DNA of 64,000 bases from Gnetum montanum (GCA_015680685.1 MNCI01025271.1:62001-126000); one strand, 5' to 3'. Shown: positions 10,438 to 22,819, counted from the first letter of the stretch. Numbers and translations are program-made. Notes: generated from the letters alone by a model not told the origin.

Positions 10438-13035
10438 TGTTGAGGCCAACCTTGTCCATGCTATCACACGGGGCCACGATCAACACTACAATGACTAGGA
10501 AGTGGCAATGATAGTATCTTTTTGTTTTTAATAATAGACAAACATAGGGGCTGGTAGCACATCCCCCTCATCATAGCAAGGTAAACGTGACCCACCAAAC
10601 AAGAGTATTCCACTACAAGGTTATTTCATTATTGTGGCACTTTGAGATGAGTGGCTTGACTATAGTGGTTTAAATATGATCCACTACTACTTTAATGCTC
10701 CCACACCTCACCCCACTACACACCTAGGTGTAAATTATAATGATAGTTAAATGTAATATTTAAAATAAACCAAAAAATACTACTTGCCACATTATTTTCT
10801 TCTCAAACTGAGTAACTTGCTAAAAAGAATTTCAAAAACCTTGCCAAAAAGGAATTTTAAAGGTAGCCAAAGACAAAAGCAAGCTACATTAGTGAAAAAT
10901 TAAAAAGCAAATACAATTTGAAAACAAAGAAAATCTAGAGGAGGTGTTTTTTTATTTTGGATTTGCAATCCAAGTGCATTAACCAAAATTTGTGCACCCT
11001 TGTAGGTTTGTGAAAAAGAGAATGTTAAATAATATGAGATCCCAAAACATCAATGTCCTAAAATTTTAAATTGAACTTCACTTTTATTGAATGATATGGT
11101 ATTGTAAATAGAACTTCAATTCCATGTTATGACAGTTAGTTTGAGTTTGAATTACTGACAACGTTGGATAAAAGAAACGTTGAGTAAAAAGCCATTTTAA
11201 ATGCATTCAAAAAAAAACCACAACACTAGGAGCATTGATAACGTTGATTTTAGAATGTTATATTGGGAATTTATCATAACTATGTTTATGATCTTTTTCA
11301 AACCTCAAATATGTACGACATGATATTGCAACTATGTTTATATATTTATAAGTTATGGCAATTATCTTAATGATGCACTTCAAATATGTATGGAAATATG
11401 TACCCACAATCATGAAGTTTTTTTAAAATGAGTTTCTATTAATGTTGTCATTCAAAAGATGTTAATGTTATAATATTACCTTTTTGGTGATATTGTCCAT
11501 TAGTGTTCTCTAAATTAAAATAAAATTAGTTTATAGACAAGTTCACCTCTTGCATTGTTTTTCTTAAAGCATTCCAGAATATTAAAAGGTGTTAATAATT
11601 TATAACTATAAAATATTTTTTCAAAATGAATGTTTAACATGGATGGTGTAAGAGTTGATGGGTGTTACGGGAGTGGTTGTAACCTACTCCAACCTATGGC
11701 TGTTATGAAGATGGGTTACCAACAATAGCAGGTGGGAGGAAGGAGAACCCCAATGAAGCCTCTTCTCTGGTGAGTGTAGTGGGCAGGTAGATGGCTAGGT
11801 CCATAGCGGTCGACATGCAACAATAACAGACTAGTGACTCGCGTGTTAGTAGTGACCCAGGCATGCATCGGATGTGCAGAATAACAGTAATAGCAGAGAA
11901 GCACACAACAGGCACATGCACTTTTTAGCAACAATGGTGGCGGTTGTGATCGGTAATCACATGCGGTAGAGATTGAGCTCTTTCTTTCTTCCCACACACG
12001 ACGTGCGTTAGTCACCTACAAGCATTTCTTCGATGCACCAATAGTTGGCAATAGCAAAGGACATGGTAGCAGACTACGAGATGACATGGGAGACATCAAC
12101 AGTAATAGACTTGAGGGGCATGCAATGTATGTGCTCCACACCAACATTTATGCAGCCAGCAAGGGCGACCATGAGGAACAATTCTATCTCTGGTTTGATC
12201 CCGTGCAAGGTTTCCACACGTACTTGCTCATTTGGACACCCAAGTGAGTCATGTTTTTGGTGGATGATACACTTGTCTATGTGTACGACACCATCCACCG
12301 CAGATGGTGGCTAGCAACACATCTATAGCATGTAATGGTGCATCAGATGATGACTGTGTAATGCACATGTGGTAGGATGGATGGCTACTCCTGTCAGAAA
12401 TGGTGGTGCAACCGTGACATCAAAATAGCATCAACATCGTTTTTTTTTTTGCTTTGCTTTCAAACGGTAAACGCCCTCTCCCAATGGAGAATCAGCGGTG
12501 AATGCCACAAAAGATGGCAGATGGTGGCTTCTCTCTTCGACATACAGACGGCACACTGGAAGATGGTGGCCAAGTGGTAGTGGTGGCCACATCAAGGTGG
12601 TAGACAACTTTTATAGTTCTATTTTCTCTCTCTTGTGCATGGAGACATGAAAATGAAAGGTGGTACTACCAATCACATTTCTGTTTCTCGATCCACATGA
12701 CAAATGTGCGATCCATCCTCCCTTTCCCTCATCTAGCAGCAACCACGAGCAGTGTTGTGGTAGCATCCGCAATGGATTGATAGTAAATAGGTAGTGGCAA
12801 GACCAGGGAAAATTTGAATTTTTCTTTCGGATTACTTATTGTACTCTAAAATTGCAAAAACATTCAATTTAAATTCTTAATTATGTTACTTGTTTTATTA
12901 TTTTCAAAACATCGCATAACCCTCTCTAGCTGAGACTATTCTTGGGTTTTCATACCCATATGGGAATTGCCCTAGGTGATAGTCTCCTAAAATGAGTTTT
13001 TTCCAAGTGTTAATGTGACCAAAATTTACACAGCA
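10438..13035 (+). mobile_element. Degenerate LTR-like block of the TGTTGAGGCC family
   Basis: It begins with TGTTGAGGCCAACC at 10438, identical over 14 bases to the starts of the LTRs at 18172 and 26986. It ends at 12885-13035 with the same terminal landmarks: 'ccctctctagctgagacta', 'cccatatggga', 'agtctcctaaaatgagtttt', and 'ccaaaatttacacagca'. At 2.6 kb it is about twice the length of the other LTRs (1.2 kb), so the middle probably contains an insertion or a remnant internal region. The flanking pentamers (cttat / atgct) do not match, so no target duplication is claimed. Small ORFs at 11.7-12.6 kb lie in repetitive LTR-type sequence and are not genes. Confidence 0.55.
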
Positions 13036-14145
13036 ATGCTTACGAGAACATGTCATTTAAAAGAAATTTTGATGTTGAAATTACATTTTTAAAAAATCAC
13101 AAGAGTGTCTTCCATGCACTTATGGAAGGAATTTATGTGCATTTTGGAATGGTAGAAAGCTACCATATTTTCTTTGTAGTTTTTGGAATGGATCTAGATA
13201 GTGAAGATTACAGGCCATCATACCTCCGTAAAGCAAATTCTGATCATGTCTCACAGGAAAACAATTGACTTGGCAAGATTTGGTTGCATATAAGGTAATG
13301 TTACTATTTATGTAAATTTTTTTAAAAGATTTTAATGTTATTGTTGGATTCCCTTCACAACATGTAGCTTTACATAAAATGGTATGAAAATATTTTGAAA
13401 ACTATTCATGTCATTGCAGTGTTCTCCTAATGAATTAGTTGCACATCCAAGACTTTTTACAGTGTGTACCTCTTGGCATGCATAGATTTCATGGAAACAT
13501 TTGGGAGGTAGATGCTCTTCCCCATGTTCAAAGTGGTCTAGGCTACCCTTTGCCAATGCTAGATGAAACACCAAATGTAACCAATGTTAGAAACATTGAA
13601 CTAGCCTTTGAGCGTTAGCTATGTGAACCATCTCCAATTGTGATGTTTTGTTGTTTGTGCCAAATGTTACTTGATAATTTTGTATTCAAGCATTTATACA
13701 AAACTATACAATTTTTCCATGTGGATAATTTGATTGCAGATTTTGAAAAGCCTTTATTTAAACTATTGTTTTCTCATCAAACTGAAACTATGGGTTTATA
13801 GTCAGTTTACAGAGCACAAAGTCTTTCTTTCTACTAGGGGCATGTTAAGTGTCTGCAATGAATGGTTTAACCTTGACATCTATGGGTGTGAGTTAATTTT
13901 GCAAGTTTATTCATAGTTGAACTATGAGCTTGTGCTCAAACTACTAATAACATCACTAAAACTACATAACTTTTACCTTTTGCCAAGTTGTATTAAGGGC
14001 TAATACTAAAATTTAGCCCTGTTCAACTAGTTCAACTACAAGGAGAAAGTTTTATCGAAACTTTTCCATTCTAAAAGAATTTAAGTCATTAATGAATAAA
14101 GCAGATTTCATAAGGGTAAAAGTAAATGAAATAGTACGTTTTGTC
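13036..14145. other. No gene recognised
   Basis: Two short ORFs (13050-13268 plus, 13338-13574 minus) show no family motif, and they start right after an LTR terminus. The sequence is AT-rich with no tandem repeat or terminal structure. Confidence 0.5.
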
Positions 14146-14300
14146 ATGACTAATTTAAAACATTTTTTTAACAATATTGACTCTTGACATATTGTGAAAT
14201 TAAAACTTTATAACTTAGTATTGCTCACTAAACTCAAACCTATAACTTGGACCTACCCAATTAAGAGTTTTACCACTAGGCTAACATCTCAATTTTCCTA
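14146..14300 (-). mobile_element. tRNA-derived SINE
   Basis: On the minus strand a polymerase III type A box, TAGCCTAGTGG (14264-14274), is followed about 35 bases later by a decayed B box, GGTTTGAGTTT (canonical GGTTCGANTCC). The segment between them reads like the D-to-anticodon part of a tRNA. This is the standard head of plant tRNA-derived SINEs. The unrelated body runs on to a poorly defined A/T-rich tail near 14150. The ends are approximate and no target duplication was identified. It lies just upstream of the LRR gene promoter. Confidence 0.7.
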
Positions 14301-14368
14301 ACCAGCTGTCAAAATTAAATTTATAACCCATATTTCATCCTTTTTAGCTACGTCATTGTCACCCTAGT

Positions 14369-14377
14369 ATATATAAA
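14369..14377 (+). promoter_or_regulatory. TATA box of the LRR receptor-like pseudogene
   Basis: TATATAAAG-type sequence about 105 bases before the ATG at 14478. A transcription start some 30 bases downstream would leave a short leader of about 75 bases. The position relative to the coding start is what makes it credible in this AT-rich DNA. Confidence 0.5.
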
Positions 14378-14477
14378 GAAGTTGGATGTACTCAATTTTT
14401 GCCACACTAGAGTTGAGTTGCTCAGGAAAATTGTATATGGAAATTGCATTAGCAATGCACATCAGGCAAGCAAAATC

Positions 14478-17400
14478 ATGGCAGTGGTTATAATAGTGCT
14501 GCTTTTCGGGTGGGATCATTTGCTTTTACTTCTTCTTCATCTTCATCTTTAGATGCAGATGTGAATTCCCTCTTGCAATTCAAAGCAGGAATTAAGGAAG
14601 ATCCCAAAAACATGCTTTTTAATTGGACTTGCCATAATGCACATGGAGCATGCATCAATTGGGTTGGAGTTAAGTGCTTATCCCTCTCCTCTCATTTCTC
14701 ACATCAACGCTACTTGCATAGTTAGATCTGTGCTGGTTCAATTGATCAGGTGTGATGTCTCCATTTATATACCATCTCACATTTCTATCCTATTTGCATC
14801 TTTCCTTAAATAACTTGTCTAGTCCTATCCCTCAAGAGATTGGTAGACTCAATCGATTGCAATACTTGCATATTGATTTCAAAGAAATGTAAGATCTAAT
14901 TCCCCAATCTTTTAGAAACTACTCTTCTCTTGAAAGCTTGAGTATGGGTGTTGAAGGGGAGCAAATTTTAGTTATATCTGCTTGCCTTGGAAATTTTACA
15001 TCTATTCCAAAGCTCGAGTTAGACATATACAATTTGAAAGAGGATATTTCAAAAGAAGAGTTCCAAAAAATTGAGTCACCTTGAAAATTTGAGATTGTTG
15101 TGGTACTTTGATAGTTTGAGTAGCTCCATATTGTCATGGTTGGGGACATTTGTTCCAACTTCAACACTTAGAATTAAGTGTCTTTGGATATGTTGGAATT
15201 AGTATCCCATAGGAATTAGGAAATCTCACAAATTTGAAGCAAGTATCTTTGGACTTGGCCATTCTTAATGGAAGTATCCCAAGGGAGCTAAATTTGAGAG
15301 TCTTGCATGATCTTGACTTGAGTGTCTACGATAGAAGTAGTCCAATGACATCTCCTCTAGGAAAATTGCCAAAACTTGAAAGACTATCCCTAGATGTAGA
15401 GCCATTCGCATCTTCCATACCAAGAGAGTTGGGAAATCTCACCAACCTGAAGGAGCCATCTTTGTTCATGGGTATGTTGAACGGAAGTATCCCATGGGAG
15501 CTTGAAAATTTGAGTCTTGAAGGATTTTGACTTGACTTTTGGAAACAGTCCAATACCTTCTTCTTTGGGGAAATTGTCAAAACTGGAAAGACTATTCTTC
15601 TATGTAAAGTCATTGGCATCTTCAATTCCAAGAGGGTTTGGGAATCTCACCAACCTAAAGAAGCTATCTTTGTTCATGGGTATGTTGAATGCAAGTATTC
15701 CATACGAGCTTGGAAATTTGAGCCATTTGCAAATTATCTTTCATTAGTGGAAGCAGCCCAATACCCTCCTTTATGATAAAACTGTCACAACTTGAAATGC
15801 TATCCTTGTCAGGAAACCCACACAGGTTCAATTCAACAGGAGGTTGGAGATCTCTCCAAGCTAACTAGCCTGTATTTGGAAGTACATGAAGTGAAGGGAA
15901 GTATTCCCTACTAGCTTGCCAATTATAGTGACTTGTAAGATCTTCAGTTGTCCTTCAATGAAGGAGGTGGCCCACTACCTTCCTAGTTGGGAAAATTCTC
16001 CTGACTTAAGAGCCTAGACTTGGATGGAAATTACTTTAAAGGTACAATCCCAAAAGAACTAGGAAATCTCCACAACTTGACAAAGTTAAGCTTGTGCTCA
16101 ACTATGCTGATTGGAAGTATTCCAGCTGACTTATGGATGCTCAAGCAACTCACCTATCTTGAATTAATGGTAGATTCCATTACAGGCATTATTCCACAAG
16201 AGTTGTGCCAATTGAAACAACTTGTTCTGTTAATTCTGAATAAAGGCAATCAAGGGGCAATACCAGATTGCCTTGGTGTAATGTCTCAATTAAGTTACTT
16301 GGATGCTTTCGGCAATAAATTCCCAGAATCCATAGGGAATCTCAGCAATTTATCCTACTTGAGGCTGAGAATAACATTTCACACTTTGGAAGCTTTGCAA
16401 AGAGAATTGTGCAGGTCAAGAAACCTACAAGTTTTTATGGTAGAGGATTCAAACCTCAGTGGCTGTTGTCCAAAATGCATCAGTGACATGGCACAGCTAA
16501 CCTTTGTAAGCTTAAGAGGAAACTAGTTGAGTGGCCAAATTCCAAAGAGTATGGGAAAATTTGTAAATTTGGTCTTCTTAGATCTTTCCCAAAATAGATT
16601 CACTGGTAACATTCCTGCTGCACTAGGCAACTACAAACAGATGTCATACTAGTACCTGCACAACAACAGTTTCCATGGTAGACTTTCTCTAACAATTCCA
16701 TCTTCCATGGTAGTTTGTCTACCTAGATGAATAATTTCATTGGAGCCTTGTCAAAGTCTCTGATTAATTGCAGGAGTCTTACAGTATTCGATTAGAGGAG
16801 GAATATGCTAACTGGCCCTCTTCCGTTGGACCCTGTCAAAGTCTCTGATTAATTGCAAAAGTCTTATAGTATTAGAGTAGAAGAAGAATATGCTAAGTGA
16901 CCCTCTTCCATTGGACCCCTCTCAAAGTCTTTGATTAACTGTAGGAGTCTTACAGTATTATATTTGAGGAGGAATATGCTAAGTGGCCCTCTTCCATATT
17001 ATTTAAGAAAAATGCATAAGCTCATACTAGTTGATGTAAGTCATAATATGTTTAATGGGATGCCTTTCTGGGCTCTTTGGAATTTACCTTATTTGAACGC
17101 AACCCTAAAGCTGTCAAGTTAGTCAAGTTTGCCTTATTTTTAAATTTCTTATATGTGTCAATGAGAGTCCTTGTCATTTTGTTTTACTGTATTAATCTCA
17201 GCACATCCCTACGCATCTTATTGTACTAAGTGCTAGTACATGATAAATGTTTACTCTATGTTTTACTGTCTCAAAGGAGTCAAATCTGCCTGTAATAATG
17301 TATTTCATGAATCCCTGTCAATAGTAAATAGTTGGTCTATGCTATTTAGGGAATAAACTATTTAGAGGAGCCTGAGATTGTTAATTTAACTGATTATGGA

Positions 17401-17640
17401 GCAGTTTTTACATTATTTGTAATTCTGAATTTCTCTATTTATTGTATATATGCAACTGAGGAAATTTTTCTGGATACAAATAATTCTCGAAATTTGTGGA
17501 CAATTGTTGGTTGGTGTTGGACTTGTTTCTCCATTGATGCAAGCTTAGCAGTTTCCTTTTGTTCATCTACAGGGCTTTACTGGCTGGCCGCCTTGGTTCC
17601 AAAGATTTTCAGGGTCTGATGAACAGTCATACCGTGTGTG
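14478..17640 (+). pseudogene. LRR receptor-like protein, N-terminal and LRR region (broken), two exons
   Basis: The ATG at 14478 opens a hydrophobic signal-peptide-like stretch (MAVVIIVLLFG). One frame change near 14510 leads to a Ser-rich end and a clear LRR N-terminal cap: DADVNSLLQFKAGI, then a Cys pair around NW-x-GVKC (about 14560-14680). Degenerate plant extracellular LRRs follow through 17110 (IP-x-ELGNL-x-NL-x-L pattern), best preserved in the open stretch 16020-16526. Stops and frameshifts are scattered throughout. After ALWNLPYLNATLKL an intron seems to begin near 17110; an acceptor, tctacag|GGC at 17572/17573, opens a short exon encoding GFTGWPPWFQRFSG. The C-terminal LRRs, membrane anchor and any kinase are missing from this copy. 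Such proteins sit in the plasma membrane and sense ligands; this one cannot. Confidence 0.85.
16751..17006 (+). repeat. Tandem triplication inside the LRR region (85-86 bp unit)
   Basis: The block 'tcaaagtctctgattaa' ... 'ctcttcc.ttggacc' occurs at 16751, 16836 and 16922, so the spacing is 85 and 86 bp. Each unit encodes roughly one LRR (KSLINCRSLTV..LRRNML-GPLP), but the length is not a multiple of three, so each duplication shifts the frame. Confidence 0.9.
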
Positions 17641-17789
17641 ACAAACTTAATTTGGAATCACTAGATGAAGATATGGCTACGATGCGAAATTGTACATTCT
17701 TTCATGCAATCTGTATTGGGAAAAAAAATATTACATAAGACACAAACTGACATGTATCTGCTAGCCATGATAAGGACAGAAATAAGCAA

Positions 17790-18171
17790 GATTTATTGAC
17801 GATTCTGCAAATTTTAACCGTGGAGTATTCAAAGCTCGGCATGGGCGGCTATATTCAAAAATGCATCGGTAACATGGCGTAGCTACCAGATGTATGTTTA
17901 AAAGAAAACCAGTTAAGCCACCAAATTCCCAGCAGTATGGAAATCTGGTAAATTTAGTCTCCCTAGATCACTAGTAGCATTTCTGTGGCCCTCGAATACT
18001 GCAAGCAGCTGTCCTCCCTGTACATGTAGAACAACAATTTCCATGGTATGCTTTCTATTATATTAATCCATCTGCCATGCTGGTTCTATCAGGGCATCTG
18101 AATCGTTTCTCTAGACCTCTGTTAAATTCTTTGATTAATTGCAAGAATCTCGTAATATTAAATTTGAGGAG
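17790..18171 (+). pseudogene. Second LRR receptor-like copy, left part (interrupted by retrotransposon)
   Basis: This part aligns with 16430-16970 of the first copy: 'atgcatcggtaacatggc-agct', 'accagttaagccaccaaattccca', 'acaacaatttccatggta' and 'ttgattaattgcaagaatct'. It is more decayed and shortened. It ends at 18171 in the middle of an LRR (LINCKNLVILNLR), exactly at the retrotransposon 5' LTR. The continuation is at 28195; removing the element and one 5-bp target copy restores the same reading frame (LRRNM). It probably arose by partial tandem duplication of the neighbouring gene. Confidence 0.85.
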
Positions 18172-19390
18172 TGTTGAGGCCAACCCCACTCATGCTAGGC
18201 ATAGGGCCTTGTTTGAACAAGTTCAATATCTCAAAAAAAAATTAGAAGTCATACAGTATTGACATATCAAGTCTTTTAAAATTAAAAACAAAAATAATAA
18301 TAATAAAATAGAAAAAAATAAAAAATTATAAAATTATAAAATTGAGCACCATAAGCTTGCACATGGCCATTGTCCATGTGCTGGTGGGCTTCGTTGGCCC
18401 ATAAACAACAGACGAACAAGCATGCACCCATGACTCATGACCCATGATGATTATCATGACTCATGACCTATGATGATTATCCTGTTTTGTTAGGACGAAA
18501 AAGGAAAAAATAATACACGGCAAAGGCTGCTGGCAGTTTAGGGTTAGGGTTTTTCTCTCATCGGGCCACTATTTAGAGGGAAGAGCCAGCAGCCAGCCGA
18601 GAGGGGGGAAAGGGATTTCTCTAAGGACGATCAGGGGAGAGGTGAGCATCTCTCTCTATTCCTACGTGGTCCTCCTCACGTGGTGACAGTAGACGGTAGA
18701 TGGCAGATCGCTTGACCTCCCCTCCCCTACTCTGGCCGGCAAGGCACGTGACATGAACAAGGCATCATTACAAGTAGTGGCCTCTCTCACATAGCAATGC
18801 AGATGGCACATGATGGACCATAGGCGGCAAGTAATCACGAACGACAACCACTAGTTACGCATGGCAGTCTAGTGCACGTCAACAGGGGTATCCACAACAG
18901 CCTTGTGAGCATCGTAGGTGGTGATCAATGGCCTTGTGAGCATCATAGGTGGTGATCAGGAGCCTTGTGAGCGTCATAGGTGGTGATCATTTGGAAGCAA
19001 CAAAATCCTTTGAATTGCAGTGGGCAGTCCTCTTATCTCCCTTTCAAGTAGTTGCTACAGTGGACAAATCTGTCTCTGCCACAAGGGCAGCAACAGCGGT
19101 AGCAACCGCATATTGAAAGCACATTTTGCAGCAGATAAAATTTAAACTTTTGAATTATTTATCATCCTAGAAATTGCACAAATTATTTTGAGATTCCAAT
19201 ATTAAATTAAATTTAAGTTTTTAATATTTTGCTTAAAAATATTATTATTATTATTGTTTTGTCCCATAGCCCTTTCCAGCTGAAACTATTCCCAGGTTTC
19301 CGTACCCATACGGGAGGCACCATAGGCGATAGTCTCCTAACATGAGTTTTCACAGGTGCTGGCAGCGTGTCCAAAATTTATGCATCAACA
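18172..19390 (+). mobile_element. 5' LTR of the nested gypsy element
   Basis: 1219 bp, TGTTGAGG...TCAACA, closely similar to 26986-28194. Near 18525-18600 lies 'gggttagggttt', followed by 'cactatttagaggga', a plausible promoter/leader region. It carries three copies of a 31-bp unit where the 3' LTR has one, and it lacks about 35 bp present in the 3' LTR near 27525-27565. Confidence 0.93.
18900..18992 (+). repeat. 31-bp unit, three tandem copies within the 5' LTR
   Basis: Units start at 18900, 18931 and 18962 with 'gccttgtgagc-tc-taggt' and differ at one to four positions. The partner LTR has a single unit near 27762, so this is an expansion in one LTR after insertion, or a loss in the other. 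Confidence 0.9.
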
Positions 19391-19819
19391 CCTTTTTGGT
19401 CTTAGAAGGAGAGTAGTTTCTCAACCTTTTCTTTATTTTCCTTTTATGTTTCTTTTTTTTTTAGAAAGAGAAAATTTATTATCATTCTTTTTACTGTTTG
19501 TTTTATTTTTGCCTCCCTATTTTTAGTTTTATTGCTCTATTTTAGTTTCATTTTCAAATCTCCAAATCTATATTCTAGTAATCCTTTTTTTTAATTTGTT
19601 TTTCTTAAATTTAATTAAGGTGATTTAAATAATTTTACTTTTAAATAAATTAAAAAATATAGCATTCAAATTTTTTTGTTATTTTCTTTAATTTTCACAG
19701 TTTATTAACATTTTACATTTCCTGTTATTTTTCATTTTATAAGTGACTCTTCTTACAGAACATCTCAACAAAGAACTCATGCTCCTACCCCTAGTCAACC
19801 AACTACTCGTCAATTTACT
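19391..19819 (+). other. Untranslated leader of the gypsy element
   Basis: T-rich leader between LTR and gag. The bases right after the LTR (cctttttggtcttagaagg) contain 'tggtcttagaagg', which resembles neither the initiator-Met site (TGGTATCAGAGC) nor TGGCGCC, so the primer tRNA is not assigned. Confidence 0.6.
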
Positions 19820-20908
19820 TTGAGAAAACAACGAGCTTCACTTTTTCCAAGTTCAATTCCTAAAAACCCTCAAACTAAGATGGTAGCCCATCAACCCCCG
19901 ACTCCCTTAGTAAGAAACCCTTTTAACTTTCATAATTACCATGACATTCCAAAATTCCTTCAAAAGATAAATCTGTTCTTTGATCCTACAACCCCTACGA
20001 ATGATGCCCGCCAACATATACAATGTTTTGAAACCTTACTAGGGATCCACAACATTATACATAATGATGTAGCATGCAGGGTGTTTGTAACAATATTTAG
20101 GACCAAAGCAACCCAATGGTTCTTAATGCTTCCTAATGCCTCTATTAACACATGGTAAGAATTCAAAAACAAGTTTTTGAATCAATTTGACAAATTTACA
20201 AGCCCTGCTATCACATCAAGCAACTTTACTAGCCTAAGAAAGCTACCTGGGGAAAATGTTAGGGATTATAACCTTAGATTCCTTCATCAACTGGCCTATG
20301 TGCCAAATGAGATGAGACCATAGCCAGATGGTATCCTCAACTTCTATCTCTCTACCATTAATCCATTCTTCAGTTACGTTATCAAATCTGATCCCAACAT
20401 AACGGAAATACAGGGTGCAATGTCAAAAGCTGTAGAATTAGGGAAAATAACCCTTATGAACAGCATCCAAACCCAATTTGGGATGATGATTGTTAGTGAC
20501 CCTATGCAATCAAACCCACTCCTACCAACTTTTCAAATGTCTAATGTTATGCCTCAAGTTGTTTCTCCCTTTCAATCAACTCAACCTTTAAGTAATTACT
20601 CACAAGGCCCCCTGTCCTCTTCATTCTTAGCATACAACACTTGTTTGAATGATGACCAATCAAAAGCCTTGATCCAATCTATTATCAACCCAAATGGGAC
20701 ATCAAATTCTATTGAACCACCAACCCAAACTCAAAATCAGATGACCCAAATACTCACTTCACTACAAGAACTATCTAATGAAGTGGTTGAGCTAAAGAGA
20801 AACAATAACAAAATTCCTATACAACTAGAAAAACCAAATGCATCAATCAACGATGATTATTGTCATCTTTGTAAAACGAGGCAACATTCCAAAAAGACTT
20901 GTCCTTAA
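19820..20908 (+). pseudogene. gag: Gypsy gag with CCHC zinc knuckle (stops inside)
   Basis: The capsid region resembles retrotrans_gag: a 'D-x-P-x-F' start (YHDIPKFLQKI), 'HIQCFETLL', a 'DVACRVF' segment, 'ATQWFLMLP', then 'EFKNKFLNQF' and 'LRKLPGENVRDYNLRF'. A zinc knuckle CHLCKTRQHSKKTC lies near 20862-20905 and has the canonical C-x2-C-x4-H-x4-C spacing. Stops occur after INTW (20156), at MRP*PD (near 20322) and after the knuckle; one replaces an expected Trp or Gln by a single transition. Gag would form the particle and bind element RNA through the knuckle. Confidence 0.88.
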
Positions 20909-20965
20909 TTCATGGCATTGTATGGTGACAATAGCCAAGGGCAATAAAATGGGAAAACCCCTATC

Positions 20966-22177
20966 ATGGTCCTTAATGTAGCTCATGAGATAGAAAATGA
21001 AGAGGTTTTCTCATTAGAACAAGTTATGGTAGGTGACCCTAACCCACACAACACTTGCTACCGTAAAATTAGTGACATTATGAATGCTACACAACAACAA
21101 ACTAGGAATAATTTCTATACACCTCCAAACAAAAGAGTTCCTAGTCAAAACAATGCAAACAACCAATCCGGGTCATCCTAAGTAATTGCCCCACAACGAC
21201 CAAACCCCCCATCTATACTTAGAAGAGTTCCATCTCAACAAGAAGCTAAAGATGAACATAAGAATTATGATTTGGTTGAGGACTTAAAAAGAGTTAAAGC
21301 CAACATTTCGATGTATGACCTCCTACACTTTAACGAAATGAAAGAAGTGATTTGGGATATGGTTTATATACCTGTAGCCCAAAGAGAAAAATCCCCAACC
21401 CCTAAAAAGCAACTTCACTTTGTAGAAATTCCTAACACATTATCAGTACAAAACGTGGATAATTCCATGTCTAGCAAAAAGGACCATCCCCCTTTCCTAA
21501 CCACTTTGGTTAGTTTAGGGAAGAATGTCCATAACTATTTAATGGATTCAGTTGCAACTATTAGCGTTATGCCTCTTAACATTTGTAACACCTTAGGAGC
21601 ACAAATGATACCACAAACTAAGAGTGTGATTCAACTTGATGTATCTAGCGTAACTATGGTAGGGTTATTAAAAGGAACAAAGGTACAACTTAAGCAATAC
21701 CCTACATTTACATGTTATACGGATATCCTAGTAGTTGATATGACACCCACATATGGTGTGCTCTTATCTAGAAATTTTGGAGCTAAGTTTGGGGGCTTCT
21801 TTAGGTTGGATTTCTTGGAATTATTGATCCCAGTTAAAGGAAAATCTGAATATATGATTATACTTAGGGAACCTTTTTATAAGCAAGTGGTAATAACTTT
21901 TGATCAACAAACTTCATCTCAAGGAAATCAAAACAATAATCATTTCGTTGGTTTGGTCGAACTAAGACTTGGCGAATATTCCTTAAATGATGATATAGAT
22001 GAGACTACATACATAAATCCTTTTGCATACACATGTTCCACTCAATACTACCAAGCTTTTAGGGAATGCGAGAAGGTGTATGAAGATATTTTGCCATATC
22101 ACCAACATGATGGAAAAACCTTTCTTTTCGGTCACCCACCACCACTAGGAAATATTAGAACATGGACCAAAATTTGA
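20966..22177 (+). pseudogene. Gypsy gag-pol linker and aspartic protease
   Basis: A low-complexity Asn/Gln linker (20966-21180) is followed by a mostly open frame. The 21272-21400 part resembles a conserved pre-protease helix (DLVEDLKRVKANISMYDLL). The protease appears from about 21490: the active-site region reads LMDSVATISVMP where retroelement proteases have D-S/T-G-A, so the glycine after D-S has become valine. The flap-to-C-terminal segment (YTDILVVDMTPTYGVLLSRNF) has the usual 'LLGR.W' region altered. The protease would cleave the polyprotein; the missing glycine suggests it is dead. The frame closes with tandem stops at 22175-22180. Confidence 0.82.
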
Positions 22178-22229
22178 TAATGATCCGTGATACCTTGATC
22201 AAAGAGCCAATTTTTCAGATATTACAAAC

Positions 22230-22604
22230 TTGAATACTTGGATACTAAGAGTGGATGGTGCTTCTTCCAAGAAAGGATGTGAAGTTGGAATAATGCTTAT
22301 ACCTCCTTGTGAAGCTCCTATTCTCAATGCTATTAATTTCACTCAACCAATGACCAACAATATGGTCGAGTATGAAGCACTAATTCATGAGATCAAACTA
22401 GCTAAATACTATGATTTATCCAAACTTAAAATCTATAGCGACTCCGAACTGATAGTGAACCAAGCTAATGGTCTCTTTGACGATAAAGACATCACCATGA
22501 AAGCATACAAAGCTTACATTCTTGAACTTATTAAAGAATTTAAATATGTAACCATTGAACATGTATCTAGGGAAGAAAATTATATTCCCAATGCACTAGC
22601 CTAG
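22230..22604 (+). pseudogene. Archaeal-type additional RNase H (aRH), upstream of RT
   Basis: A 124-residue domain with the type I RNase H fold signature: WILRVDGASSKKG (first Asp), MVEYEALIHEIKLA (Glu), KIYSDSELIVNQ (second Asp), and HVSREENYIPNALA at the end. In most relatives this last motif is ADALA, so the final acidic residue is Asn here. The compact form with V-x-YEAL and SDSELIVNQ is the archaeal/plant type found as a second RNase H in Tat-like gypsy elements. It lies between protease and RT, while the ordinary RNase H follows RT at 23931-24293. The domain would help degrade RNA in RNA-DNA hybrids. The loss of the last acid may lower activity. Confidence 0.88.
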
Positions 22605-22819
22605 ATGGCTACCACTTTGGATGTCCCTTTTAAGCACAATGCTTGGGATTCAGAAATCATTATCGAAAAGGTGAAGTCATATTCTATCCCTGATAATATC
22701 TCTTCTTTTCAAGTGTTTGTTGATGATGACCATATTTGTAAATTCCTATTTTCTGAAAGAGAATTTAATGATCAAGGAGATACATCCAAGGATGTTGTGT
22801 TCTAAAATAAGATATCTCC

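Noticed and set aside
11703-12314. Cluster of small ORFs on both strands
   Set aside because: They fall inside an LTR-like block, overlap each other and have no recognisable motifs.
10433-13040. Target-site duplication for the LTR-like block at 10438
   Set aside because: The flanking pentamers cttat and atgct do not match, so no intact insertion is claimed.
14240-14300. Genuine tRNA gene
   Set aside because: The A box is good, but the B box is decayed, the acceptor stem cannot pair, and the unit continues into an unrelated body: a SINE.
15326-15631. Minus-strand ORF opposite the LRR region (and 14919-15167)
   Set aside because: Shadow of the LRR reading frame; the plus strand shows the conserved LRR pattern.
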